64,000 bases of DNA from Verrucomicrobiota bacterium (GCA_029560585.1 JAKQKQ010000155.1:36902-100901); one strand, 5' to 3'; positions 26,378 to 35,492 are shown, counted from the first letter of the stretch. Notes: generated by a model not told the origin, from the letters alone. Numbers and translations: made by a program.

Positions 26378-27148
26378 TCACGGGCCGCGACCCTCGAGTT
26401 TCTTCAGTTCGCCGTCGAGGCGCTGGATGGCGTCATCCAGGGAGCGCATCTTCGCATCCATATCATCGGCGTTGCCTTCGGACGGCAGGCCGAACAGCGG
26501 CATCTCTTGCTGAGAGTAACCCTGGGGCGGCGCAAATGTCTCCGGGGGCACGGAGTTCGTGTTAAAGGCAATGAGCGTGGTGCGCTGGAGTTCTTTCCCT
26601 GACGGGTCGAAGGTGATGGAGCGAACGGGAATATTGGCGAGAGTCGGATCGCCCGAAAACCATTTCTTCCACGTCTGGGCGAAGCCCATGCCCAGCTTGT
26701 CGAGCGATTGCCCTCGGGTGCCGGCTGCGAGCGCGATCGGCGGTGCCTTTGGGCTGATCCAGAGTTCCTCTTTGGCGCCATCGGCCTCCTTGATGACGAC
26801 TTTCTCGCAGTCGAAATCGCCGACGGTCTGTTTTTCACCCGTGCGGGTGATCTTTGGAGAGCCGCCGGCCGGAGCCGGGGCCAATTCGGCAAGCCCGCCC
26901 AGGACATCGTCCTGCTGGAAGTTGGCGAACGTCCGCGTGCCATGAAACAGCATCAGCACCCGTTTCTCGGCCGGGAGCACGATGGTGGAGCCCTGGGCGG
27001 CATCGAATCGGAGCCGATCCCCCGCGATCGACATGCGGGTCTGGTGTTTTTCTCCGCCGGCCTCTATTGCAAAGTCTAGCGTGAGGTCCGCGAGGGCCGC
27101 GGAGGTCGCGGCGACCAGCGGCAGCGCTATGGCGATCAGTTTTCCCAT
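26378..27148 (-). CDS. DUF4412-like secreted protein
   Basis: A 256-residue exported protein with signal peptide MGKLIAIALPLVAATSAALA. The mature part resembles DUF4412/LolA-like beta-rich proteins: LTLDFAIEAGGEKHQTRMSI, RLRFDAAQGSTIVLPAEKRV, GEKQTVGDFDCEKVVIKE, KEELWISPKAPPIALAAG. The last 35 residues form a helical, charged tail (DMDAKMRSLDDAIQRLDGEL). Its function is unknown; envelope localisation is expected. ATG 27148 is chosen because it opens the signal peptide. Its start is 32 bp from the divergent GT87-like gene. Confidence 0.7.
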   Translation of the reverse strand: MGKLIAIALPLVAATSAALADLTLDFAIEAGGEKHQTRMSIAGDRLRFDAAQGSTIVLPAEKRVLMLFHGTRTFANFQQDDVLGGLAELAPAPAGGSPKITRTGEKQTVGDFDCEKVVIKEADGAKEELWISPKAPPIALAAGTRGQSLDKLGMGFAQTWKKWFSGDPTLANIPVRSITFDPSGKELQRTTLIAFNTNSVPPETFAPPQGYSQQEMPLFGLPSEGNADDMDAKMRSLDDAIQRLDGELKKLEGRGP

Positions 27149-27180
27149 GGGCGGGGAAATGTAGCCCAGAAAGGTGATCG

Positions 27181-28482
27181 GTGAAGGGCAAAACAGCATG
27201 GTGGGGCGGGGCGTTGGCGAAGCCCTGGGTGCAATTGGCGTTGCGGTGGCTTTCGGGGCTATTGCTGCTCGGCGGCGCGCTGATGATGATGCCGCACGGC
27301 GACCTGCTGGCGGACGGCAATCCGCCGCCCTTCATGCGAGGTGCCGCGGTGATGTCGGCCGGGTGGCTGCTGTGCCTGCTGGTGCGCCGGTTTCCGCCGG
27401 TGTGGTTCTGGGGCGTGGCGTTGGGCGCGCGGCTGATCCTGCTCCCGATGGAACCCGGCGATGATGTCTGGCGGTACGAATGGGATGGCAAGGTGCAGAA
27501 CGCCGGATTCAACCCGTATGCCCTGGCCCCCGAGTCGGACGAATTGCGCCCCTTGCGGGGAGAGATCTGGCGGCACGTGCAACACCAGTCCATCACGACG
27601 ATCTATCCCCCGATCACCCAGCTCGGCTTCCGCCTGCTATATGCCACCGGCCTGGGCCATCTGGGTTTCAAGCTGGCGTACCTCGTGGCCGACCTCGCGA
27701 TCTGCGTCATCCTGGCTCGATGGTGGGGGCGGCGGCGCGCGACCGCGTGGGCGTGGAACCCCCTCGTCATCTACTCATTTGCCGGCGGCGCGCATTTTGA
27801 TAGCTGGTTTGTGCTCGGCCTGGTGCTCGCGTGGCGCGCGGTTAGGGCATCGCGCGGCCCTTCGGCGGGATCGGCGGTATGGATCGGGGTTTCGGCGGCC
27901 GTGAAGCTCATCTCCGCGCCCCTGCTCGCGTGGGGCGCGCTACGGCTTTGGAGGGAGCGCGGGCGGCGGGCCGCGATCACCTACCTCGCCTTCGGCGCAC
28001 TGCCCGTGGTGGGCGCAATGGTTGTTTTCGCCCTGACGACGCGCGGTTGGCCAAGGCCACCCGGCGAATTCACCATGGTGGCGAGGAGCGCCGAGTTGAT
28101 CCCCGCCATCTTCCGGGGCCTGTTCGGGCCGATCTTTGGCATCAACGCCCCATTCGGCGTTATGCTGCTTTTCGCGCTGTGGCCGGTGTTCCGCCGACCG
28201 TCTTCATTTGCGGTGTGCGCGGAACGCTTCTTCGTCGTGTTTCTCGCGTTCGCACCGATGGTGCACGGCTGGTATTTCACCTGGGCGGCGCCGTTCGTGG
28301 CCGCGACCCGAAACTGGGGCTTCCGGCTCGTGGGGGCCAGCGGATTCATCTATTTCTGGCTGCAGCAGCGGGTGCAGGACGGAGGGCCGTGGGTCCAACC
28401 CCCGCTGGAAAAGGCGTGCATGTGGGTGCCGTTGCTCGCCGGTTTTGCGTGGACCGAGTGGCGGAGGTGGAGGCGGCGCTGA
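27181..28482 (+). CDS. GT87-like integral membrane glycosyltransferase
   Basis: A 433-residue polytopic membrane protein of the GT-C fold with about ten hydrophobic segments (LALRWLSGLLLLGGALMMM, AGWLLCLLVRRF, LAYLVADLAICVILA and others). The catalytic first loop has the motif GDDVWRYEWDGKVQNAGFNP followed by YALAP, the signature of polyprenyl-phosphate-dependent mannosyl/arabinosyl transferases in the GT87/MptB group. TTIYPPITQLGF follows. It would transfer a sugar from a lipid carrier on the outer side of the membrane. The start is GTG at 27181 with AAAGGTGAT upstream. It ends just before a repeat-rich gap. Confidence 0.82.
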   Translation: MKGKTAWWGGALAKPWVQLALRWLSGLLLLGGALMMMPHGDLLADGNPPPFMRGAAVMSAGWLLCLLVRRFPPVWFWGVALGARLILLPMEPGDDVWRYEWDGKVQNAGFNPYALAPESDELRPLRGEIWRHVQHQSITTIYPPITQLGFRLLYATGLGHLGFKLAYLVADLAICVILARWWGRRRATAWAWNPLVIYSFAGGAHFDSWFVLGLVLAWRAVRASRGPSAGSAVWIGVSAAVKLISAPLLAWGALRLWRERGRRAAITYLAFGALPVVGAMVVFALTTRGWPRPPGEFTMVARSAELIPAIFRGLFGPIFGINAPFGVMLLFALWPVFRRPSSFAVCAERFFVVFLAFAPMVHGWYFTWAAPFVAATRNWGFRLVGASGFIYFWLQQRVQDGGPWVQPPLEKACMWVPLLAGFAWTEWRRWRRR

Positions 28483-28549
28483 CCTGAAACTTCGAGCGTC
28501 GTTCGCGGGCGCGGCTCGTGCCTCGACCCAGGATCCGGTCCGGGAGGGC

Positions 28550-28693
28550 TTTGGACTGCGGTGGCAGAGTCCGGCAACCGCCGGACGGCGCCACCGCTTT
28601 GGCAGCGCGCGAAGCGCGAGCCGGGACCATCGGCTTCGGCTCCGCCCGGGGCAAAAGCGGTGTCGCCGCTTCGCTCTGCCACCGCAGTCCAAA
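28550..28693. repeat. 144-bp nested inverted repeat
   Basis: Perfect 20-base arms: TTTGGACTGCGGTGGCAGAG at 28550-28569 and its reverse complement at 28674-28693. Inside is a second pair, CGGCGCCACCGCTTT at 28586-28600 and AAAGCGGTGTCGCCG at 28654-28668, with one mismatch. The whole could fold into one long cruciform or RNA hairpin. It looks like a non-autonomous element; no target-site duplication was identified. Confidence 0.8.
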
Positions 28694-28843
28694 ACGGCCC
28701 CGCCCCCAGAAGTTTCACCCTGAATAATCCGGCGCGTGGACGACTCTGGCCGACGCCGCCCCGGCGTGCGCCGGGGACGGCGCTGACCTGAAACGGGTAC
28801 CACCACCATCCCATCGGTCGCGCGCCTGCGCGTCGAAACGGCT

Positions 28844-28871
28844 TTGCAACGGGCCTCCAGAAGGCTAATAT
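28844..28871 (+). promoter_or_regulatory. Possible sigma-70-type promoter for ilvB
   Basis: TTGCAA at 28844-28849 and TAATAT at 28866-28871 are separated by 16 bases, close to the consensus pattern. Transcription would start about three bases before the ATG at 28881, giving a nearly leaderless mRNA. This is a motif match only. Confidence 0.35.
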
Positions 28872-28880
28872 TTCTCGCCC

Positions 28881-30701
28881 ATGCCTAAGAAAGCCAAAGC
28901 CAATCCGCGTCCGGCGGCCACGTCGGCTGGCGGCGATGAACCCCTGAAAGGGGCCGATCTCCTCATCAAGTGCCTTGAGCGCGAGGGCGTGGACACGATC
29001 TTCGCCTATCCGGGCGGGGCCAGCATGGAGATCCACCAGTCGCTGACCCGATCCAAGAAGATACGCACGGTGCTCCCGCGGCATGAGCAGGGCGGGGCCT
29101 TCGCTGCCGAGGGCTACGCCCGGGCGATCGGCAAGGTGGGGGTGTGCATGGCCACCTCCGGCCCGGGCGCCACCAATCTCGTCACCGGTATCGCCGACGC
29201 GCAACTGGACAGCGTGCCCATGGTGGCGATCACGGGCCAGGTCCCGCAGCACATGATCGGCCGCGGCGCGTTTCAAGAGACCGACGTTTTCGGGCTGACG
29301 ATGCCCATCGTCAAACACAGCTACCTGATCTCTTCGGTCGAGGAAATCCCGCGGGTGGTCCAGGAGGCGTTCCACATCGCAAGCACCGGCCGACCGGGCC
29401 CGGTGGTGATCGACATTCCCAAGAATCTCCAGCAGGGCAAGGGGCGAGTCGTCATGCCGAAGGCACCCGATCTGCCCGGCTACTGGATGCCGCCGGAACC
29501 CGACCCGGCGATGCTGCGCGAGATCGTCGGCCTGATCGCCCGGGCCAATCGGCCCGCGCTCTACGTGGGTGGCGGCATCATCACGGCCAACGCCTGCGCG
29601 GAATTGCGCCGCTTCGCCGAAACCACCGGCATACCTGTGGCGACCACGATCATGGGCATCGGCTGCTTCCCCGAGACCCATCCGCTGGCGCTCAAGTGGT
29701 TGGGGATGCACGGGACCGTCTACGCGAACGAAGCCGTCAACGAGGCCGACCTGGTGCTCGCTTTCGGCGTGCGCTTCGACGACCGGGTCACGGGCAACGT
29801 CAAGAGATTCGCTGAAAACGCCACGATCGTCCACGTGGACATCGACGCCTCCGAGCTCAACAAGAACAAGCCGGTGCAGATGCCGATCCAGGCGGACGTG
29901 CTGGCGACCTTGCGCGGACTCAACCGGCTCCTTGGGGCGACGCCCGTGGGCGCCGCGCGGTTCAAGAAGTGGCGCGACCACATCGCCGAGCGCAAGCGCC
30001 TGCACCCCTTCCACTTCAAGGATACCCCGGACGTAATCCAGGGGCAGTACGCCATCCGCAGGCTCTGGGAGATCGCCAAGGGCGATGCCATCATCACCAC
30101 GGGCGTGGGCCAGCACCAGATGTGGTCTGGGCAGTTCTTTGATTTCACGGAGCCCCGCCAGTTCATCACGTCCGCGGGCCTCGGCTCGATGGGGTTCGGC
30201 TACCCGGCCGCCATCGGCGCCAAGGTCGCGCGCCCAGACCGGCAGGTCATCGACATCGATGGGGACGGTAGCTTCCTGATGAATATCCAGGAGCTCGCGA
30301 CCGCCCACATCGAGCGGATCGCGGCGAAGGCCATGATCCTCAACAACCAGCACCTCGGCATGGTCGTGCAGTGGGAGGACCGCTTCTACGAGGGCAACCG
30401 CGGCCACACGTTCCTGGGGGACCCGCGGGACCCCAAGCAGATCTATCCGGATTACGTGACCATGTGCCAGAGCTTCGGCGTCACCTGCGAACGCGTGGTC
30501 CACAAGAAGGATCTCGACAAGGCCATGGAGCGGATGCTCGCGAGTTCCGAGCCTTACGTTCTGGATGTCATCATCCCCTATACGGAGCACGTGCTCCCGA
30601 TGATCCCCGCAGGACAGACCTACCGCGAGGTCATCACGGAGATGGATGGCAGCGGGCCTCATATCGCGAAACAGACCCTAAAGGCTGGCTCCAACCTGTG
30701 A
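28881..30701 (+). CDS. ilvB: Acetolactate synthase large subunit
   Basis: A 606-residue ThDP enzyme that condenses two pyruvate (or pyruvate and 2-oxobutyrate) in branched-chain amino acid synthesis. The N-terminal domain has FAYPGGASMEIHQ and PRHEQGGAFAAEGYARAIGK with the catalytic glutamate. The FAD-binding middle domain includes GGGIITANACAELRRFAE. The C-terminal domain carries the ThDP/metal motif IDIDGDGSFLMNIQELATA and ILNNQHLGMVVQWEDRF. An extra 20-residue basic N-terminal extension (MPKKAKANPRPAATSAGG) precedes the usual start. No ilvN, ilvC or ilvD lies beside it, so the regulatory subunit must be encoded elsewhere if present. Confidence 0.95.
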   Translation: MPKKAKANPRPAATSAGGDEPLKGADLLIKCLEREGVDTIFAYPGGASMEIHQSLTRSKKIRTVLPRHEQGGAFAAEGYARAIGKVGVCMATSGPGATNLVTGIADAQLDSVPMVAITGQVPQHMIGRGAFQETDVFGLTMPIVKHSYLISSVEEIPRVVQEAFHIASTGRPGPVVIDIPKNLQQGKGRVVMPKAPDLPGYWMPPEPDPAMLREIVGLIARANRPALYVGGGIITANACAELRRFAETTGIPVATTIMGIGCFPETHPLALKWLGMHGTVYANEAVNEADLVLAFGVRFDDRVTGNVKRFAENATIVHVDIDASELNKNKPVQMPIQADVLATLRGLNRLLGATPVGAARFKKWRDHIAERKRLHPFHFKDTPDVIQGQYAIRRLWEIAKGDAIITTGVGQHQMWSGQFFDFTEPRQFITSAGLGSMGFGYPAAIGAKVARPDRQVIDIDGDGSFLMNIQELATAHIERIAAKAMILNNQHLGMVVQWEDRFYEGNRGHTFLGDPRDPKQIYPDYVTMCQSFGVTCERVVHKKDLDKAMERMLASSEPYVLDVIIPYTEHVLPMIPAGQTYREVITEMDGSGPHIAKQTLKAGSNL

Positions 30702-30718
30702 TGGGCCACAGGCAGCCA

Positions 30719-30740
30719 CCGCAGGCAAGATTGCCTGCGG
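30719..30740. repeat. Palindromic repeat, CCGCAGGCA type
   Basis: Arms CCGCAGGCA and TGCCTGCGG surround a four-base AGAT loop. It sits 18 bp after the ilvB stop, where it could also serve as a terminator hairpin, although no T-run follows. Confidence 0.6.
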
Positions 30741-30905
30741 CACGGCAGGCGGGCGGGGCGAAGGCCTGCGACACAACGCAATGTTGGCGTCACGGACCCG
30801 CGGCAGGAGCCGAGGCTGATAAGATGTTGTGTGCCGAGGGTTTTTCGGCTACCAAGGTTGCTTACATGCCTTGGCGCGGCCATCAAACCGCGCGATGGGG
30901 TGGTC

Positions 30906-31685
30906 ATGTCCGCGAACGAACAGAGTTCGGGAGACCTGGGGGCGGCTGACGCCATGTTTCCGGAATCGGTCGCAGTGCTGCGCGACCTCTTGGAGGACAC
31001 GCGCCGGCAGCACGCCGAAGCGGCCCGGTCCCACGCGCTGCTGCGCGCGCTCCTCGACCACCTTCCCGTCCTCGTGTACGCCAAAGATACGGAGGGCCGA
31101 TTTATCATGGCCAACGACGAGGTGGCGCGCGTCATGGGAGCCAAATCCGTCGAGGCACTGCTTGGCAAGACCGATGCCGATTTCTATTCCCCGAAGCAGG
31201 CCGAAGAATACCGGACCGATGATCTGCGCGTCATGCGGGAGGGGATCTCCATCATCAACAAAGACGAGCCTCGGCCATCACAGTCCGGCGATACGCGCTG
31301 GATCCTGACCACGAAGGTGCCCTTGCGCGACGGCGGCGGGCAAATCGTCGGACTTGTCGGCGTGAGCAAGGACATCACCGATCGCACGCGGCTCGAGCGG
31401 GAGCGCGACCAGTACATCGGAAAACTGCAGGGCGCGCTGGCGAGCGTGCGCACGCTGCGCGGCCTGTTGCCGATCTGCGCCAACTGCAAACAGATTCGCG
31501 ACGACGAGGGCTACTGGCACCGAGTGGAGCACTACGTCCAGAGGCACACCCACGCCGAATTCAGCCATGGCATTTGCCCCGAATGCGCGCGCAAGCTCTA
31601 TCCCGAGACGGCCCGCCGCTTCGAGTCCGAGAAGCACGGCGGCCGGGGGGACGGTGCGGGGCCGCGGGCCATCGCCCCGACTTGA
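30906..31685 (+). CDS. PAS-domain protein with C-terminal four-cysteine module
   Basis: A 259-residue cytoplasmic protein. Residues about 40-165 form a PAS domain (LLRALLDHLPVLVYAKDTEG, LGKTDADFYSPKQAEEY, VPLRDGGGQIVGLVGVSKDI) followed by a signalling coil. The C terminus, about 185-240, carries LRGLLPICANCKQIRDDEGY followed by WHRVEHYVQ, then GICPECARKLYP, giving a CxxC pair before and a CxxC pair after, likely a zinc site. This tail is widely seen at the end of PAS and receiver proteins in environmental bacteria and its role is unknown. No kinase, GGDEF or DNA-binding domain is present. ATG 30906 follows a GGGGTGG; an upstream in-frame start at 30831 is less likely. Confidence 0.75.
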   Translation: MSANEQSSGDLGAADAMFPESVAVLRDLLEDTRRQHAEAARSHALLRALLDHLPVLVYAKDTEGRFIMANDEVARVMGAKSVEALLGKTDADFYSPKQAEEYRTDDLRVMREGISIINKDEPRPSQSGDTRWILTTKVPLRDGGGQIVGLVGVSKDITDRTRLERERDQYIGKLQGALASVRTLRGLLPICANCKQIRDDEGYWHRVEHYVQRHTHAEFSHGICPECARKLYPETARRFESEKHGGRGDGAGPRAIAPT

Positions 31686-31739
31686 CCGGCGGCGGCCATC
31701 GGTCGCAGCATCGAGGAGTTCTCGACGGGAATCGACCTC

Positions 31740-32732
31740 ATGGAAATGCGGCGTCTGGGATCATCCGGCATCGGTGTCACGGCCGTTGGCCTCGGCACCT
31801 GGGCCATCGGCGGCGGCCCATGGTGGGGCACGACCAATGACGAGCAATCGATCCGCGCCATCCATGCGTCGCTCGACGCGGGCATCAACCTCATCGATAC
31901 CGCACCCGCCTACGGATTTGGTCATAGCGAGAGAATCGTCGGGCGCGCCATCCGCGACCGGCGCGACAGGGTCGTGCTGGCGACCAAATGTGGCCTCTGG
32001 TGGAAGGACGGCACCGGCTCCGTCTTCTTTGAGCAGAGTGGCAAGACCGTCCGCCGCAGCCTCGACCCTCGGACCATCCGCATCGAGGTCGAGGAGAGCC
32101 TGCGTCGGCTCGGCACCGACCGCATCGATCTCATGCAGACACACTGGCAGGCGACGCCCGATGCGCCGACTCCCATCGCCGACACGATGGCCTGTCTGAC
32201 GCAGTTGCGGGCGGAGGGGAAAATCCGAGCGATCGGTGTCTCCAACGCCACTCCGGCCCAGATGGACGAGTACCGGGCCGCGGGAGACCTCGCGGCCTGC
32301 CAGCCCCGCTACAGCATGCTGGACCGCAAGATCGAGGCGGACGTCTTGCCCTACTGCCGCGATCAGGGGATCGCCGCGCTTGTCTACTCGCCTTTGGAGC
32401 AGGGGCTGCTCACCGGCAAGATCGGCATGGATCGGCAGTTCAGCCCCGAGGCCGCGCGCAACATGATCCCGTGGTTCCGGCCCGGAAACCGGCATCGCGT
32501 GCTGGACATGCTCGCCCGCTGGGACGACCTCTGCGAAAAGCACGCGTGCTCCCTGGCGCAGCTCGTCATCGCGTGGACGGTGGCCCAGCCGGGCGTCACC
32601 TGCGCCCTGTGCGGCGCGCGCAAGCCGGAGGATGCCGAGGAGAATGCCGGGGCCGGCGCCGTTCATCTCGGTCCCGAGGACGCGGCGCGCATGCGCGCCG
32701 ATGTCGAGGCGCTTGGGGAACCGGCGGCCTGA
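31740..32732 (+). CDS. Aldo/keto reductase
   Basis: A 330-residue NADPH-dependent aldo/keto reductase, cytoplasmic. The TIM-barrel start MRRLGSSGIGVTAVGLGTWA is typical. The catalytic residues are visible: aspartate and tyrosine in IDTAPAYGFGHSE, lysine in LATKCGLWW, and histidine in LMQTHWQ. VYSPLEQGLLTGKI and the C-terminal cofactor region complete the family. Substrate is unknown. GGGAA lies eight bases before the ATG. It is 9 bp upstream of the HzsA-related gene, so the two are almost certainly cotranscribed. Confidence 0.9.
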   Translation: MEMRRLGSSGIGVTAVGLGTWAIGGGPWWGTTNDEQSIRAIHASLDAGINLIDTAPAYGFGHSERIVGRAIRDRRDRVVLATKCGLWWKDGTGSVFFEQSGKTVRRSLDPRTIRIEVEESLRRLGTDRIDLMQTHWQATPDAPTPIADTMACLTQLRAEGKIRAIGVSNATPAQMDEYRAAGDLAACQPRYSMLDRKIEADVLPYCRDQGIAALVYSPLEQGLLTGKIGMDRQFSPEAARNMIPWFRPGNRHRVLDMLARWDDLCEKHACSLAQLVIAWTVAQPGVTCALCGARKPEDAEENAGAGAVHLGPEDAARMRADVEALGEPAA

Positions 32733-32741
32733 GGCAGAGAA

Positions 32742-35405
32742 ATGATGACGAATATGGCGCAGGCCCGTGACCAAGATACTGGCGGATGGGCCAGGGGGCC
32801 GGGGTGCGGCGCGGGCATCGGGTTCCTGCTGCTCGTCTCCGCGGCGATGGGCCTAGGGGCCGGCACAGACTTCGCCGCGCAGCGCCGCGCCGACGCCCTC
32901 GCGGAATATGGGCTGCTGGAAAGGGCCATCTCGGAGCTGCAGCCGGAGGGTGATGCCTATGCCCGACTCACGCGGGAGACGCTCCGCGCCGATGCGCTGA
33001 TCCAGCCGTCGGACCGCACTCCCTTCGACGTCGTCTGCCGCCGCACGCTCGCGCTCGCGGCGCACCTTCAATCGATGTGCGGCGGCCCCGATCTCTCGGC
33101 GGAGCGGGCAGCGGTGGGCGCGTTGCGCCAGAAAGCCTCGGCGGACCCCTCGGCCCCGACGGCGCTGTTCGCCGAACTCTGCGAGCTGCGCCGCCGCATC
33201 GCCCTGCGCAATCCCCTGCTGGATTTCGGGGACATCCTATTCCTCAAACACCACAAGCAGGAACGCGGCGAGATCCACATGATCGACCAGTACTTCGGTT
33301 TCAACGCCAAGCCCGGGGGCGGGGTCTTCGTGCTGGAGGGGGCCTTCGGTGATGTGCCGTCGGCCCGCGACGTGCTGGCGGACGCGGTGGTGAGCGGGGG
33401 ACGGCTGAAGGGCCGAAAACTCCAGGATGGCTCCTTCATTGCCCTGGACCTCGATTACGACGCGGAGACGATCGCCTTCGCGTGGACCGAGGCCGAGTGG
33501 CAGTTGCCAGAGAACGCGGACTGGAGTTCGCAGAGCTGGAGCCTCGAGGAATGCCAGATGCGCCCCAAGAACTACGGCCACTACTTCTGGCGCCCCGAGA
33601 GCTGCTACCACATTTTCAGGGCCGACCTCAGGCGCCCCGGTTCCATCCGGGCGCTCTTTGGGGCAAAACGCGAGGGCTCCCGGCTCCTGCAGCTCACCGA
33701 CGGGCGCTACAACGACTTCGACCCCTGCTTCCTGCCGAATGGCCGCATCGCGTTCATCTCCGAGCGACTGTTGTCTAATGTCCGCTGCGGCGCGCGCTGG
33801 TGTCCCTCGGCAAATCTCCACGTCATGATGCGCGATGGCTCTGACGTGATCCCGCTGAGCTTCCACGAGACAAACGAGTGGCACCCCAGCGTCAACAACG
33901 ATGGCATGATCGTCTACACGCGGTGGGATTACGTGGATCGCGACAACGACGCCGCCCACCACATGTGGGTGTGCTTCCCCGATGGCCGCGACCCGCGCGC
34001 GCCGCACGGCAATTACACCGCGCGCCGCGAGACCCGCCCGTGGATGGAACTTGCCCTCCGCGCCGTGCCGGCCAGCCGCAAGTATGTCGCCACCGCGGCC
34101 CCGCACCACGGCGAGAACTACGGTTCCCTGATCCTCATTGATCCGCGCCAGCCCGACGACGGCGGCATGCTCCAGATCCGGCGCATTACCCCCGACGCAC
34201 ACTTCCCCGAAGCCGAGGCCGCGCCGGGCGTCCCATTGGAAAAAGGTCGCCACAAGCCGCGCGGCGAGGTCTATGGCACCCCGTGGCCATTGGATGAGGA
34301 CTTCCACCTGTGCGTGCACGACCCGGATCAAGAGAATTATGGCATCTATCTCGTCGATAGTTTTGGGAACAAGGTGCTTGTCTATCGCGATCCCGACATC
34401 CCGTGCCTCGATCCGATCCCACTGCGCCCGCGGCGCAGACCACCGTCCCTCCCGATCGCCACCCGGCAGGCCGTCGCCGACCGGAAACCGGGCGACGACC
34501 TGACCGCGACGGTTGCGGTGATGAATATCTACGAAAGCGAAAGGCCATTGCCCACCGGCGAGAAAGTTGCGGCGCTGCGCGTGGTCCAGATGTTTCCGAA
34601 GGACAACGCCTACGCGAACGTGCCGAACATCGGCCACGCGAGCGAGGCCCTGGCCCGCGGCGTCCTGGGCACTGTTCCCGTCGAGGCCGATGGCAGCGCC
34701 CATTTCGAGGTGCCGTCCGGCGTCGAGTTCTATTTTCAGGCGCTGGACACGAAGGGTCGCGCCATCCAGACGATGCGCTCGGGCACCTATGCGCACCCCG
34801 GCGAGCGGCTGACGTGCGTCGGTTGCCATGAATCCAAACGGAGCGCCGCGATGGCGGCCGCCGCTGGACCGCCGCTCGCGCTGCGAAGGCCCCCCGCCAA
34901 GCTCCAGCCCGGCCCCGAGGGTTCCTACCCCCTGACCTTCGCCCGACTGGTCCAGCCAGTGCTAGACCGCCACTGCACCAGTTGCCATTCGGGAAAACAG
35001 CCCAAGTTGCCCGATTTTCGGGCCACTCTCACCGAACCCGACGCGAAGAAGAAACCCAAGCGCCTGGAAGAACTGTTTGGTGTCCACCATCCCAACAACG
35101 GCTGGACGTCGAGCTATCTGGCGCTCCGCGACCAGTCGTGGGGCATGGCGGGTGGCAACGGCATCATCTTCCAGCAGCCGCAGTATTCGATCCCGGGCGA
35201 GATCGGCGCGCGGGCCTCGCGACTCTTCAAGAAACTCGAGGGGGGCCACGGAGACGGTAAGCTCCCCGAGGAGGATCTCCAGCGAATCGCCCTCTGGCTT
35301 GACTGCAACAGCGTTTTCTATGGCGCCTATCACGACGCCGACCGCCAGGCGCGCGGCGAGATCGTTCCACCCAAGTTGGGCTACATCGAGCGGTTTGCGC
35401 GCTGA
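32742..35405 (+). CDS. HzsA-related dihaem cytochrome c protein
   Basis: An 887-residue exported protein. After a hydrophobic segment (GIGFLLLVSAAMGLGAGT) comes a long region resembling the middle domain of hydrazine synthase subunit alpha, with beta-propeller-like turns (LTDGRYNDFDPCFLPNGRIA, FHETNEWHPSVNNDGMIVYT). Two c-type haem motifs are present: CVGCH at about 692-696 and CTSCH at about 745-749. Further blocks are PEFGV-like NIGHASEALARGVLGTVPVE and PVLDRHCTSCHSGKQP. HzsA-like proteins occur widely in PVC bacteria that do not perform anammox, so hydrazine synthesis should not be assumed; a periplasmic redox or sugar-oxidation role is possible. It is coupled by a 9 bp gap to an aldo/keto reductase gene. 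Confidence 0.85.
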   Translation: MMTNMAQARDQDTGGWARGPGCGAGIGFLLLVSAAMGLGAGTDFAAQRRADALAEYGLLERAISELQPEGDAYARLTRETLRADALIQPSDRTPFDVVCRRTLALAAHLQSMCGGPDLSAERAAVGALRQKASADPSAPTALFAELCELRRRIALRNPLLDFGDILFLKHHKQERGEIHMIDQYFGFNAKPGGGVFVLEGAFGDVPSARDVLADAVVSGGRLKGRKLQDGSFIALDLDYDAETIAFAWTEAEWQLPENADWSSQSWSLEECQMRPKNYGHYFWRPESCYHIFRADLRRPGSIRALFGAKREGSRLLQLTDGRYNDFDPCFLPNGRIAFISERLLSNVRCGARWCPSANLHVMMRDGSDVIPLSFHETNEWHPSVNNDGMIVYTRWDYVDRDNDAAHHMWVCFPDGRDPRAPHGNYTARRETRPWMELALRAVPASRKYVATAAPHHGENYGSLILIDPRQPDDGGMLQIRRITPDAHFPEAEAAPGVPLEKGRHKPRGEVYGTPWPLDEDFHLCVHDPDQENYGIYLVDSFGNKVLVYRDPDIPCLDPIPLRPRRRPPSLPIATRQAVADRKPGDDLTATVAVMNIYESERPLPTGEKVAALRVVQMFPKDNAYANVPNIGHASEALARGVLGTVPVEADGSAHFEVPSGVEFYFQALDTKGRAIQTMRSGTYAHPGERLTCVGCHESKRSAAMAAAAGPPLALRRPPAKLQPGPEGSYPLTFARLVQPVLDRHCTSCHSGKQPKLPDFRATLTEPDAKKKPKRLEELFGVHHPNNGWTSSYLALRDQSWGMAGGNGIIFQQPQYSIPGEIGARASRLFKKLEGGHGDGKLPEEDLQRIALWLDCNSVFYGAYHDADRQARGEIVPPKLGYIERFAR

Positions 35406-35435
35406 AGAAAACCCAACCACCCGCGGTCGATGCCG

Positions 35436-35492
35436 CCGCAACCGGTCACCCGCTCGTAGGAACCACGGATAGCACGGATATCTCGGATGGGG
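35436..35492 (+). repeat. Left inverted repeat of the GxxExxY cassette
   Basis: The core at 35463-35492 begins CCACGGATAGCACGGATATC and continues to GGATGGGG. It matches the reverse complement of 35965-35994 at 29 of 30 positions. Outside it, GCAACCGGTC is also mirrored on the right side. Confidence 0.85.

Larger units (their letters stand above)
28483..28880. other. Repeat-rich intergenic region upstream of acetolactate synthase
   Basis: A 398 bp gap with no gene. It holds a large nested inverted repeat at 28550-28693 and a promoter-like sequence just before ilvB. A long minus-strand frame across this region is a shadow of ilvB. Confidence 0.6.

Noticed and set aside
28350..30662. A 770-codon open frame on the minus strand covering acetolactate synthase
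   Set aside because: It lies antisense to an unmistakable ilvB and reads as a low-complexity His/Arg/Asp-rich shadow typical of GC-rich DNA.
33237..34829. A 530-codon minus-strand frame inside the HzsA-related gene
   Set aside because: It is a codon-bias shadow; the plus strand carries two haem motifs and family similarity.
32742..35405. Reading the HzsA-related protein as evidence for anammox
   Set aside because: No HzsB/C, hydrazine dehydrogenase or related genes are present, and HzsA-like proteins are common in non-anammox PVC genomes.
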